Source: Rhizophagus irregularis
Taxonomy: Eukaryota > Glomeromycota > Glomeromycetes > Glomerales > Glomeraceae
Assembly: GCF_026210795.1 (NCBI RefSeq)
Contig: NC_089444.1
Span: 4,640,501-4,704,500 of the forward strand
Direction of reading: 5' to 3'
DNA: 64,000 bases
In this document: piece by piece, positions 24,387 through 35,846 of the stretch
Position numbering within the stretch: the first letter of the stretch is position 1
Layout: each line of letters begins with the position of its first letter
Made by a program: the position numbers and the translations under genes
The notes under the pieces: generated by a model
What the model saw: the letters and a program-made list of their open reading frames with translations, nothing else
The model's database searches: none
Told to the model about the DNA's origin: nothing

Positions 24387-25276
24387 AGTTTCTTGTAAAG
24401 CGCGTTTTTTATTTGTTAATAAAAACGATAAAAAAATTCTACTCAGGAAAATCGGGTCACTGATCGAGTTACACAATCCTGTTAGCCAATAATTATCAAC
24501 TTGAAACCCGATCAAAAATCTGAACGATCAAAATTGAACTGGCCTATTGTTTGAAGTTCTATAATTCGTAATTCTCTGTTCACTCACGTGATTGCCAGTA
24601 GGGATTCTACCAAAATCGAAAATTCGTAAAAATCGAAACTATAGTGCCGGCCCGAATTACGAAATAAAATCACGTGACATTGGCTCTTTGCGTTATGCGA
24701 AATTTTGCACTAAAGTTTTAATTCTGGCCGAAATTATAAGTTTATTCGTGCAATAAACGTTTTATTTTAAATGCAAAATCATAAAATTTATTGGAAATTT
24801 TCCTGCCACAAATTTAATGATGCACAATCGATTAGAAACGATTAATCGAAATCAAAAATCGAATTTTAAAATCGAAATTAGTCGATTCTAAAATCGATTC
24901 TAATTATGGACCAAATTGTCAGTAACCAAAATTAGTATCTTTTTTCGCTTCGGGCTCATAACGGGTTCCGTTACCTAGTTTATAATTCCTGCAGTAGAGT
25001 TTAAGTTATATTAAAATTAGAACCGGTTTTCTTTTTTTTCCACATCAGTTATACAAGAAAATTAAAATTTTTTCGTAAAAAAAAAATTATTTATAAACAT
25101 TATATAACACACCCAGAATGAAACTTTGTAAGTAATATAATTGATTTATTTATTATATCTTGTTAAAAAATATGAATGATTAACATAAATAAAATATATT
25201 AAAAGATGTGAATACAATAATATAAATTTATAATCTAAAACATAAACGAAGCTAGTAAGCTGTAATATAAATTTAT
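24387..25276. other. Intergenic DNA
   Basis: No gene is seen. The part 24800-24900 is a run of AATCGA-type words (for example AAAATCGAAATTAGTCGATT), a short palindrome-rich repeat. Confidence 0.5.
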
Positions 25277-25883
25277 TTAAGAATAGGAAATTTTCGTTGG
25301 CCCATTTATACATGACAAAGTTTTACCATCCGAATCGAATACTACATAAAATAAAAAAGAAATATTAGTATTATGTAAAATGGTAAAGAGCAAAACCAAA
25401 CATTATAAAATGAGAATGCGATTTATTAAATCATGTTATTATTTACGTACCAGAAATATTAAAATAATATTCAACTACAAGATTTTTAGGTTCATCAGGA
25501 TGTTTTTCAACAAGCCAAGATGCGGTAAAAGAGTAATCTCCTTTTTTTACTGGGCATTCGGATCCACTTTGTTTAACATAAACCTCGCAAAAATCTTGTT
25601 TATGTTGAAATGCTTCTTTGGTTGGTTCGTCCTTAAAATATGCCGTATATACAATCGTTGTACCCTGTTTAATAATTTCAGTTGCTGTACCAGCCAAATG
25701 AGAAGTAACATTTTGGCCTGTGACAACTGGATTCGGGGTATAACTTAGTAAAGTAATTGAATTTGCAAAGCTGCCTTTGCACTGAGTAAATCCATTGAGT
25801 TGATCCTGACGTTTCAATGGAGTTGGATTTGATGTTGCGAACGACACGAAAATCAAAATAATAAAAATACTGGTACGATTCAT
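25277..25883 (-). CDS. Secreted ML-domain (MD-2-related lipid recognition) protein
   Basis: Two exons, 25451-25883 and 25277-25341, join in frame to give 165 residues. The start follows a noncoding AT-rich leader and opens a signal peptide (MNRTSIFIILIFVSFATS), followed by KR, a possible processing site. The rest fits the ML/NPC2-like fold: an early Cys (FTQCKGSF), a V(T)SHLAGTA strand, FCEVYVKQ, then SECPVKKGDYSFTASW, which is the family's typical CPxxxGxY block, and a C-terminal Cys (SCINGP) encoded by the short second exon. ML proteins bind sterols or phospholipids. Four Cys can be seen in the mature part, enough for two disulfides. It has no obvious operon-like neighbour. Confidence 0.8.
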
Positions 25884-27496
25884 GAGTTATTATTAAAATT
25901 TAATTATTTTGTAATTTAAAATCCGAAAAAATATATATATGTATTATATATTATTTTTTGGAGGGAGCAGGAAGACTGAAGCGATACCGTTTTATATGCG
26001 AATCTAAATCTTGAAATCAAATGACAAACCATCTAAAAAAAAAAAAATTTTCTCAGATTCTTTTTTGAAATGTCTTTTTTTTTAGAATTTAGCCAAATGA
26101 TCATTCATTCATGGGCTGTGGATACTTCTTTTAGTTAAACAATGACTCATTACATGATTTCATATGCCTAAATGCATCATTATGAATGAGTTCATTTATT
26201 TATTTTTATTTTCATTTTTATTGGACGTTAGAAAATAATTGCTTCTATGGAAAAAAACAATATCATTCTTGTTTTTTCATCCAAATTAAAAATTCAAATT
26301 TTTAGAATGATGTCGTAACCCTTCTATAATAACCATTGAAAAAAAGGAACGTTTCTGAATTAGTAAAAACTTTAAGTGGTATTTTTTTTTATTATTATTT
26401 GTGGCGTTAAAATAAGGATCTTTTAATGAAATTTACGCATAATCGAATATAATTTAAATGAAAATATCATTATATGTTATTTTTTAAATCTATCCGTTTT
26501 CCGCATAATCTGCATGGTAATCCGCATAATCCAAAATTAGAATTCGTTGCGGTGCAGATTTTTCCTGCTTTTAAATTATTTTTGGCCGATCGAAATTTTT
26601 ATTTTTAATTAATACTGATGAAGGAGGAACTTTGTTATCCCAGAACGGAGGAAATTATAATTAATCACTTTGTTGCACGATAGAGTCATAATGTAAATAA
26701 GTATAATCAAATTACGAGAGACTTTTTTTCGCTTACACCTTACTATTTTTATAATTGGCTGTTATTCGTGTCCCCATGTGATTGAATGATCTACAATCAC
26801 GTTAACTGCGGTTTATTAATTTCAAGAGTTCAAGAGTTAAATGACAAACTAGATCATTCTAGATTTGAGTTGTTGGATCAAAGCGTGAGAAAATGTACTA
26901 ATTCCTACAATTGCCAATTAAAACGAAATTAAAAATATTTAATTTATTTTCATAACAACTAATATATATATTTCATTTTCTAGTAAAAATAAAATTATGC
27001 TTAATATAAATACTTTTAAAAAATAAATTTTAGATTTGTGGATATTTCAAAATTCTGTTATTTTAATTTCCGTTTTCGTAAGTTTAACGTGATTGTAGAT
27101 CGTCCAATCAAATGGTTTACTACAGAGGAATAACAAAGGTGGGAAGGAGGGTACGCTAAATTTATCAATACTCTGAAAGTAATTTAATAGTATCATCGCT
27201 TTGCAAAATAAGATTCCGATTATATTAGTGTATGGCGTAATTACAAAAGCTTATTTATTAAAATTTTTTTGCGTATACGTTATAGAGGATAAAGATGATG
27301 TAACATAACATAATAACAATGTAATATGTATTATTTTAAAAGAATTATGTTAATTTTATAGTACCTTATAATAATGATAATCACTGTAAAATTAACGAAA
27401 TAAACTAAATATCAAAAAAAAAAATTGCTACGAAAAAAAACAACGATTATTTTTAATTTGTAAATATCTTCAAAAAAAAGAAAGAAAATTTTAAAT
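25884..27496. other. Intergenic DNA with an inverted repeat
   Basis: No gene is seen. GATCTACAATCACGTTAA at about 26790-26807 is matched in inverse by TTAACGTGATTGTAGATC near 27085-27102, about 280 bases on. Weaker inverse matches (TTTGTTAT) lie outside these arms. This resembles an AT-rich MITE. Confidence 0.5.
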
Positions 27497-27988
27497 TTAA
27501 GATATAAATTCGAACTCCACCACATTTCTTCCATATACTTCACTCATGAACACCTCTCGTTCGATAGCGGAAACCATATTTTGTTTATTCTTACAATTAC
27601 GTTTCGGTTTATTGGATTCTGGTGGCTTAAATTGCTTAAATTGCCTAAATTCGGCTCTTTTTGCCGTAATAACGTTGCTATTACGTGCATAACGAGAAAA
27701 AAATTGTTTAAAATCTTTACCAGCGATTTACCAAGTCTCGCTTGCAAACCGCGAGATGTCTACAATCATTTTTCCTTGAAACACATCTTGCAACAGCCCT
27801 CGGTAAATTAAGAAACCGTTGCAACGATAACATTGCGTAGATAAGTCAGCAGGGGAGGGTATTTCAATGCAACGTTGCGCGACGATTAAATAATGGTTAC
27901 GTGTATATAGTGTATATAAGTCCCACACGACTTTTGTAAAAGTCATGCGCTCCGCTTCGGACAATAAATCTATTGTTCCACCATTATT
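27497..27988 (-). pseudogene. Unrecognised ORF with one in-frame stop
   Basis: One frame is open from just after a stop at 27991 down to TAA 27497-27499, except for a TAA at 27728-27730. The first ATG is at 27946 (MTFTKVVWDLYTLY). GC content is visibly higher than in the surroundings, and both halves look coding: QCYRCNGFLIYRG before the stop, DFKQFFSRYARN and FRQFKQFKPPESNK after it. No intron of normal length removes the stop. It may be a recently dead gene, a sequencing error or a readthrough. Family not recognised; a single CxxC is present. Confidence 0.4.
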
Positions 27989-28889
27989 TTATTTAACCAA
28001 TTTATATGTTGCATCGTGCAACTTTTTTCTTAACACACTGTAAATATTATAAAAGAATATAATCATAATAAATAGCACAGTTGTTTTAGAAATAAATTTA
28101 TAATTTAGGTGAAAAATTTTTGTGTCCGAAATTATTAAATTTTCTTGAAAATTCTTTGTAATAACGTGAATTTTTCCACATTTTATTAATTCATTAAAAC
28201 TTGTAGTCTTTGTACAACATTAATGAATCTTTAACGCTAATAAATTATTTATAGTTATGTGTGACATCCGATTTTATATTGAAGTATAATAATTGTATGA
28301 CATTCAATTTCAAATTAATTGAGAAGCAGAATTTTTATCAGAATCGCTATTACTGTATCAGAGATTGATGTATAGTATTATTAGAAACTAGTTTTCCCAA
28401 ACGCGATTAAACTTTAAATTTAGAAGTTTCTGTTTGGGAAAGTCTAAATGTATTTACGGCAAACCTTCGATAAAAATCGCCATTTGATAAAAAAATTATC
28501 CGGAAATATCCGGTTGGATCTTGTGATATTCGCTTTTTATTTCGAGTTTCGCTCGATGTTGTCTATAAGACTATAATATAAATCTTATAGTTTTGTCTTG
28601 CAAATGTAATATATTATAGGACAATACGTATCGGGCTTATACCGGGAAAACTTTTAAATGAAAAGTATCATTATTTTTATTAGACTTGAGGTTTAAGAAT
28701 AGGTGATTCAACTGATTCATTACCTCTAAAAACTTACAGTATTAAAGTATTGAAATTGAAATATTATTTATATGTTTAATTAAAATCGAAGCCCTTGGAT
28801 TTGGTGCTAAAAATAGAATTAAAAGAAGTAAAAAATAAATAATAAAAAAAATAAATAATGCTGGAAACTTGTTTATGGTTCTCCCTCTT

Positions 28890-29070
28890 ACCTGACCTAA
28901 TACTAACCTAATACTAACCTAATACTAACTTAATCTTAACCCTAATTTTATTCTAATTCTAAATTCCCTTGTCAGTGAGATGATTGTCGGCGAAACATTA
29001 GTGACCCTGTCGGTGAAACGTCTGTCGGTAAGATAGTTGTCGGTGAAATGATTGTCGGTGAAATGAATGT
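28890..29070. repeat. TAATACTAACC tandem repeat next to GTCGGTGAAA minisatellite
   Basis: About 28890-28960 reads as degenerate CCTAATACTAA repeats ending in TTAACCCTAA, vaguely telomere-like. It is followed by five GTCGG(C/T)GAAA words to about 29065. No coding potential. Confidence 0.5.
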
Positions 29071-29153
29071 TAGAGTTTCATGGGAATAAAAGTTCGCCTT
29101 AAATATTGTTAAACACTAAGATAATAAATATATCGACTCTACCGTGTACAAGC

Positions 29154-29260
29154 CCCTATAAAAAATTTTCTGGGTAAATTCCGATAAATGATCATTTTTC
29201 TAGTTTTCATTCCAAAAAAACTCCGATATGTGATCAATTTTCTAAAAAATTTTTATAGGG
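29154..29260. mobile_element. Short MITE with CCCTATAAAAA ends
   Basis: CCCTATAAAAAATTTTCT at the left is inverted as AAAATTTTTATAGGG at the right. Inner arms pair TCCGATAAATGATCA with the inverse of TGATCACATATCGGA. Length is about 107 bp. The tips match those of the element at 20896-22440. Confidence 0.6.
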
Positions 29261-30630
29261 AAGTTAAAAGTAAAAATTAATATGTAATTTAACATTACCA
29301 AAATTTCGTCCGTCGAACGGTAATACGGGATAATTATGTAATTATGTGCGCACAAAATATTTTACATTTGTACCAACTTAATTGAAAAAAAAAGTTACAG
29401 TATATGGATTGTATTTTGAAAATGAAGATGATAATTATTTACATTAGATATATAATATATAAGTTGTTGTTTTAAAAGCTCCCATGTCTAAAACTTTAAG
29501 AAATATATATTGCGCGCCGATGTTCAGTCATGCAGATTTTCATAAAGCAATGTTTTTATCAAGTGGAGTAAAAAAAAAATGGTGTAAACGAAAATTTTTA
29601 TAGGAAAAGTTTGAGAAAAGTTTAAATAAAACTTATAAAGTGCATAAAAATGAAATTTATAGAAAGTTAAATGCAAAGCTTATTTATGGTGTTATAATTA
29701 AAAAGCGTCGAATGTATGGGCTATATCGGATTATGATCGCTCTTCAATGATTGGTGAAAATAACCACTACGTGACCCATTTCACCCAATCATTCGGTCCA
29801 GTGACCAAGTTAATTTTCCCTGGCATGTACTGTAAAATTAGAAAATTAAAGAACCAGGATATAAACCAAATTTTGTCTGTGAAACCTAAACATAACCAGA
29901 CAATAAATCCAGGAATTCGTGAAATGGGTGGTTCCAAAATTCCAGAAATTTACTAAAGAAATGTGTAAAGGTGTTGAATTTTATGTAAAAAATGGATTAC
30001 GATATAACTACTCCCCCGTTAATAGCTTCGTGAAAAGTTTTATTTCATAAAAAATTTTCTGTTGTGAGATTTAATAAAATAATGTGTTTTATTTTTAAAA
30101 ACAAATATTTACAAATTACAAATAATATAGTAATTTGAGAGCGTGTTAACGGTGCCATCATCAACTTTTTTTAGCATCAACGTCAGTGGCGTTATATATT
30201 CACATTGCCATGTAACTTCGCAAATGGCTTTTGCTGTAGACTTGACATAAGCTTTCGACTAAACTCTTGATGTAAATACCTTAGACTTTGAACTTTTGAC
30301 ATGTAAATTATCGACATGCATTTGTGTGTTTTCGAGCTTTAATTTTTTTTACGTACAGTATTACCATAACGATAAGAAAACAGAAATGCCAGCTAACATA
30401 AGCACTCCATTAGAAACAAATATAAATATTAACAAAAAATTGAGTATATAGTAAATTAATACAATACGGTAATACAAATTAGTACGGACGCTCAAAAAAA
30501 AAAAATTTTCAACTTTTCCGTACTCAAACAGACCTTTAAAAATAATTTTTGATTTTCTATTCTAATAATTTTTACATTGTAACATCATGTGATCAAATTT
30601 GCGAGAACGAATAGTAAATATACTTATAGA
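29261..30630. other. Intergenic DNA
   Basis: No convincing gene. A 69-codon ORF at 29747-29956 lacks family similarity and coding bias, and its opening words (GATTGG.GAAAATA.CCAC) recur near 50160, so it is more likely part of a dispersed repeat. Confidence 0.45.
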
Positions 30631-30642
30631 TTCCATAGACTT

Positions 30643-30849
30643 TTTTTTAATCTTGGTAAGTCCGGCTGCGCCTTTCTGGAGTCCCCGTTCTTTTTTCAAA
30701 CCAAGGTGACATCGTCAGCTGGTGTTTTGGTTTACAGTTTTTTTTGAATTACTTCCGATTCAAGTATATACTGTAGTTTCTTTATAATTTGTTCTGTAAC
30801 TTTGTTGGTGTAATTTTGTTCGTTTTGAGAAATAAAAATAAAAATAAAA
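30643..30849 (+). mobile_element. Truncated non-LTR retroelement or SINE copy
   Basis: The block has a GC-richer body (GGTAAGTCCGGCTGCGCC, GGTGACATCGTCAGCTGG) and ends in an AAATAAAAATAAAA tail. It is flanked by an 11 bp direct repeat TCCATAGACTT (30632-30642 and 30850-30860). A tail plus an 11 bp target duplication is the mark of target-primed insertion. No reverse transcriptase is present, so it is a 5'-truncated LINE or a SINE. Confidence 0.6.
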
Positions 30850-30860
30850 TCCATAGACTT

Positions 30861-33800
30861 ATTTTCTTGATCGAAAAAATTATTTTTCAGATCGTTTATC
30901 CCTGGGCTTTTTTGTTTGAATGCTAATTATAAAAATAAATTAAAGCATTACTCACTTTCTTGTGGTGTCCTTACTTGTTCTTTGCGAAAAAGTTTAATTC
31001 TTTATCACTGCATTAATTGACACATAATATTTTCTCTTTTCTTTCTTGGAGTTACGCTAGATTGGAGGATTTGTTAATGTATATTTTTCACTCTTCATTA
31101 ATTTCGGTTTTCTTCTCCCTTAATAATCCCAACACAATTACTTTAATAAGTGGTCAGAGTTGAGTTTTTCAGTTTGGATTTTTGCTTCGGCTTCTTCTAC
31201 CATTTTTATAAAAATCTTCAAAAATAATTTTTCATGAAAGAAATAACTTGTCAATTCGACTAATCAAAGGATAAATGAACAATTGACAATTTAAGTTGGG
31301 CAGCTAATTTAATTACCTTGAGGATAATGTTTAATACGAAAATTTAAAGTTTTACGAAAGTATTTAAATTTTAAAGTTGTACGAAAATATTTTAAACTTT
31401 CGTACGTATTAGTATAATTTTTATTAGATTTTGTAAACGCAACGTACTATCAAAATATAAGGGGCGTACGGTCTGAACTTGCACCAACGTATAGTACTAC
31501 TTTACTTATTAACTTTGTTATCTCAAAAATTGCAAAAATTTCGTACCGTATCGTACTTGAAACAGAGGGGACGATATGGATTTTGATCCGGTTAATTTAG
31601 TTAATTACGATAATGTTTTTTAAAATATATTAAAAGAGTAAGTAAAAGGGATATAAAATATAAATAGTACTGTTAAACAAAAGAGTAATAAGGTAATAAA
31701 AGGAAAACGGAATTATTTTTTTTAATACATTTTCGAACATGTTAAAAGAATATTCGTATCCAGTATGAATTTACGTCAACGAAGTAACACAATATGGCGT
31801 AACTTGAGATACAAACTCTTATGTGAATCTATTTTCTTTATTACCGATCATGTTGAGTTCAAAATTATATTCACGTTACACTTTAAAATCGGAGATATAA
31901 AATGGTGGGCGTCATAGGGAACGTATCAGCATTTTCCAAATTTTCCGATACCTAATTAGACAAAACTATTGACACAACAAATTCACAAATTAAAATACTC
32001 AAAATGACCACATTTTAAAAAGCAAATAAGTTAAACGTAACGGTCAATTACTTAAATATTATCATAATATTATATTTCATAAATTTATTTATTTGTTATT
32101 GGCGCAGCTAGATAAGAATTACACCTATAATTATTGCACATAAAAACAAAGCACTTAAAAACACTACACTTAAAACCATTGCACATAAAAACAAAACACA
32201 TAAAAACATTGCACTTAAAAACATTGTACTTATAAACATTGCACTTGAAGATATTATGGGTTACTGATAAGAATTAAATTTATCATGAAAACATCATGAA
32301 CATCATGAGTTAGTATCACGTTCAAGATGATATTTAGCTAATACTTTCGTTATATTATCTGTTATACATTAAAATTATCAATCTAGGATGAAGCAAGCCA
32401 AGCTTTGACACATTACTTGTATCTTTACACATGCTTGTATCTTTACACATGCTCGTATCATTTATGGTAAATAAATAAGCAGTTTCACTCCTTAAAAAAA
32501 ATAAAATAATAATAATAATAAAAATAAAAATAAAAAATAAAATAATAATAATAATAAATAAAATCTTACATCAAAAATATCAAAAATCATGACCCCCTGT
32601 AAAGATTAAAATTAGAAAATTTAAATTTTTATTTTTTAACTCCTAATTTACTATTTTAAGTTTATCCGAAATTTTGATTACAGTTACAAGTAAAATTACT
32701 AATCGGAATATTTTATTATTTCCGATTATAAAAAATATTGGCGAGTTTTGTACAGTTCATTATAAATATTTAAAGGTTAATTATAAATATTTAAAGGTTC
32801 ATTATAAATATTTAAAGTTCATTTATAAAATTATAAATATTAAAACCGCAGAAATGCACATTTTATTCTAAACAAACAATAATCTTAAAATAGAATAAAT
32901 AATAAATAATAATAAATAAATTTAGTAATTTAAACACCCCTTCATTAAAAGATTATTTTAAAATTATTTAACTATTTTAAAATTATTTAACTATTTTAAA
33001 ATTATACAAGTATTATCAAGAGGAAGGGGTAAGATTTATAATAAATAGATTAAAAAAATTAATTCAATTTAAGGGGGAGAATTTTCTTTAACTGATAACT
33101 AATAATAATAATAATCCTTTTCTTTATATGTTAGCGCGTTATAAATTTATTTTTTTTTAAAAAAAAAAAAAAAAAAACGCCCAAAGCTTGTTGATCAGTA
33201 AAGGACAAGATGGATAAAAATGGGAAATTTTTCAAACTCATGATTATCCAAAAGTAATCATAGAATATTCTTAGAGTTATTATAGAATATTCATAGAAGA
33301 AATGGAAAAATTTTTTTTCAACGGAATTTAGGAAAAACAAATAAATAAATAAACAAATAAAATGTAAAAAAAAAACCAATCATTAAACAAAAAATATCTT
33401 TTTCGGAGATAAATTCTCCTTTTTACTTATCAATTACATATCAAAAAATTGTTTTTACATATTTTATATATGAAAAAATTGTTTTACATATCTTATATTT
33501 CAAGTAATTCTTAACATTTTCAATAAATAAATTTGTATTACTTTTTTTAAAAATGTTGTCATTAAATTTAAAAAGTGAAACTTTATTTTATCTAAAAAAA
33601 CTTTATCATAACAAATACTTTTTTTTATTTTATTATTAGAAAAAAAAAAGATTAAGATTAAAAACTCTATTTACAAAATCAAAAAATAAATAAATAAATA
33701 TATCCTTAAAGTGAACTAATGTTGTTCGACTGTGTTACAAAACACAGCCTTTGATAAGATATCCATATATTCGGTAAAAAAAAAAAATACTATATACTAT

Positions 33801-34415
33801 ATATATATATATTATACAACATGCTTATCTGCGTACGCAATAAATCTTATCTAATCGTCTATTAATTATCAATCATAAAATTTAATAAAATAAAAAAAAT
33901 TGATTTTTTTTTTTTGGATTTTCTTTTTTTCTGATTAAGATTTCTTTGATAATAACTAGGCTTAGAAAAAATTACAAGATAAAGTATCGTACAAAAAAAA
34001 GAAGAGATTATTACACTAAAATACAAAAAAAGGTAATTAAATAAAATTACAAAAAATCCCTCGGTCGCCAAAACAGAAGAGGAATTAAATATTAGTAATC
34101 ATTAAAAAAAAAAGTCTCAATATTTACAATAATCACCTCATTTATGAAGTAATAAAAAAAAATTAATGAATGTCAATGATTTTAAATGAAGGAATGGTGT
34201 TCAATAAATTTCCGGCTCTAAAATCCTATTAACGTTAAATGGTTTTTTTGAAAGTTTTTTTTGTTTTTTTAATTTTTTTTATTTTATTTTATTTTTTATT
34301 TTATTTTTTTTTTAAAAATTTTGAACCGGATAATTAAAGAACGAGAGAGTATTGTTCGTTGTGTATTAATATGTACGAAATCATATCCCACAATTCTTAC
34401 GCCACTCTCATCAAA
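30861..34415. other. AT-rich intergenic DNA with short tandem repeats
   Basis: No gene is seen. Short repeats include CTTGTATCTTTACACATG (near 32410), ACATTGCACTTAAAA-like units (32140-32250), AATAAT/AAATA runs (32490-32570), three TTATAAATATTTAAAGG units (32758-32820), ATTTAACTATTTTAAA units (32955-33005), and long A and T runs. ORFs here are low-complexity artefacts. Confidence 0.6.
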
Positions 34416-35846
34416 TTAATAACTTTTTGAATAAGGTAATAATTTAGCGGCTTTTGGTCTCGGAGGAAGTTCGCCGATTATAATTGATTCAGATAATGAA
34501 GCAGCTCTTTCATCATGATTGTAATTGTAATTGTAATAATTATAATTTTGATTAAGATTCACGTTATAATCCTGGGAATATGTCGTATTATTATGAGAAT
34601 GATTTGAAAATGTTGATTGTGTTGGTGGTGTATGTGAAAGATATGAAAATGGTGCTGATTGAATGGTTGAAGTTGGTGTTATGCGATTGGTTTGTTGTCC
34701 CATTTCATATTGTGATTTATGTTTAGACGATTTGGATCTTTGTCTAAGAAAAAAAAAAATAAAAAAATTTAAATTAGTTATCACGTGACATAATCTACTC
34801 GTGATTTTAATAACACAAATATTAATATACAAATTAATTTACCTGCAAAATAAGAAACCAAGTATTTTTGTCCAAAGTTCACAATATTGTTCATTTGCAA
34901 ATTCACCAGTACCAAAACATAATAAAAATAAAGCCATAGTTACTACCATATGTAAAGTATTACCATTTTTTTTCCAAAATGTTATATCAATATCAGGTAA
35001 ATAACTTAATTTTTGAATTCCATTAATTAAATATACAATATTCGTTTTTAATAATATTATAGAAGTTGGAATACCAAAAATTATTAATAAACAACACCAA
35101 AGACCCATACGTAAAAGTACATTTCTTGGTAATAACATTCTAGCATTTGGAGGTATAGAAGGATTTGGAGGAGGACCACCACGAGTTGGTAAAGCATAAG
35201 TTGGAGGTTCTTTTTCTATAGCCCATGGAATTGATAAAGAATTTTGTAATCTACGATTTTCAAAAACTTTTTGTGCGACAGGAATCAAAGCCAAAACTGA
35301 TAATACACAAGAAGGATAAATTGGAAGATATTCAGGTAAAGTTCTAACTATAAATAAAATTATTCTTTGATTTCCATGTCTTGAAATTTCACATATTCCA
35401 CCATCATCAAAATTTGTAAAAATTCTATCACCATTAATACCTAATATCATTACACTAATTAATACCGAAATGATCGGCATTATGAATGCTAATACTAAAT
35501 TTAATCTTATAATACGTGGATCTTGTCTAGCAGCAGGATTTGTCAATCTTAAAGAAACATATAATTCAATTGACAAAGCTAAAGCAAGACCAGCATTTGA
35601 TATTGAACTTAAAGTTAAAATCGAACCACTTATACCACACCAAACTCGTTGATAAGTTAAAGCATTATCAATATTAAAATTATCATTACCTAAAACTATA
35701 CCACCAATTACATAAGAAAGCGATAAAAAAGAATTTGAAACGCTATACCACATGAGAACAAACCCATTTCTTTTTACTTGTACATAAATATTTTGAAAAC
35801 AAAATATACAAACTATTATTGACGCATAAATTAACCAAAGTTCCAT
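34416..35846 (-). CDS. Seven-TM receptor, Ste3-like (fungal class D GPCR) candidate
   Basis: Two exons, 34843-35846 and 34416-34743, splice as ...CAG/GTAAAT...TTCTTAG/A in frame for 443 residues. Seven hydrophobic segments can be counted. The stretch VWCGISGSILTLSS, the Pro-bearing fourth segment (AFIMPIISVLISV), the following DGGIC with an aromatic/basic approach (GDRIFTNF), and FENRRLQ after segment five resemble the Ste3 pheromone-receptor pattern. Between segments five and six is a Pro-rich cytoplasmic loop (TRGGPPPNPSIPP). The C-terminal tail is Asn/Tyr/Ser/Thr-rich (YNYYNYNYNHDE). It would act in the plasma membrane and signal through a G protein. GPCR-like topology is well supported; the Ste3 assignment is moderate. 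A nutrient-type GPCR is the alternative. Confidence 0.65.

Noticed and set aside
25380-25748. Plus-strand ORF over the ML-domain gene
   Set aside because: Shadow of the minus-strand ML-domain exon, which has a signal peptide and family motifs.
28895-28955. Possible interstitial telomere
   Set aside because: Units are TAATACTAACC-like, not a run of the expected hexamer; only one TTAACCCTAA is present.
29747-29956. 69-codon ORF (MIGENNHYVTH...)
   Set aside because: Its beginning resembles dispersed words near 50160, there is no family similarity, and no supporting splice context.
32140-32250. Regularly spaced short repeats that might suggest a CRISPR array
   Set aside because: Units are about 14 bp, degenerate and without spacers of constant length; the genome is eukaryotic.
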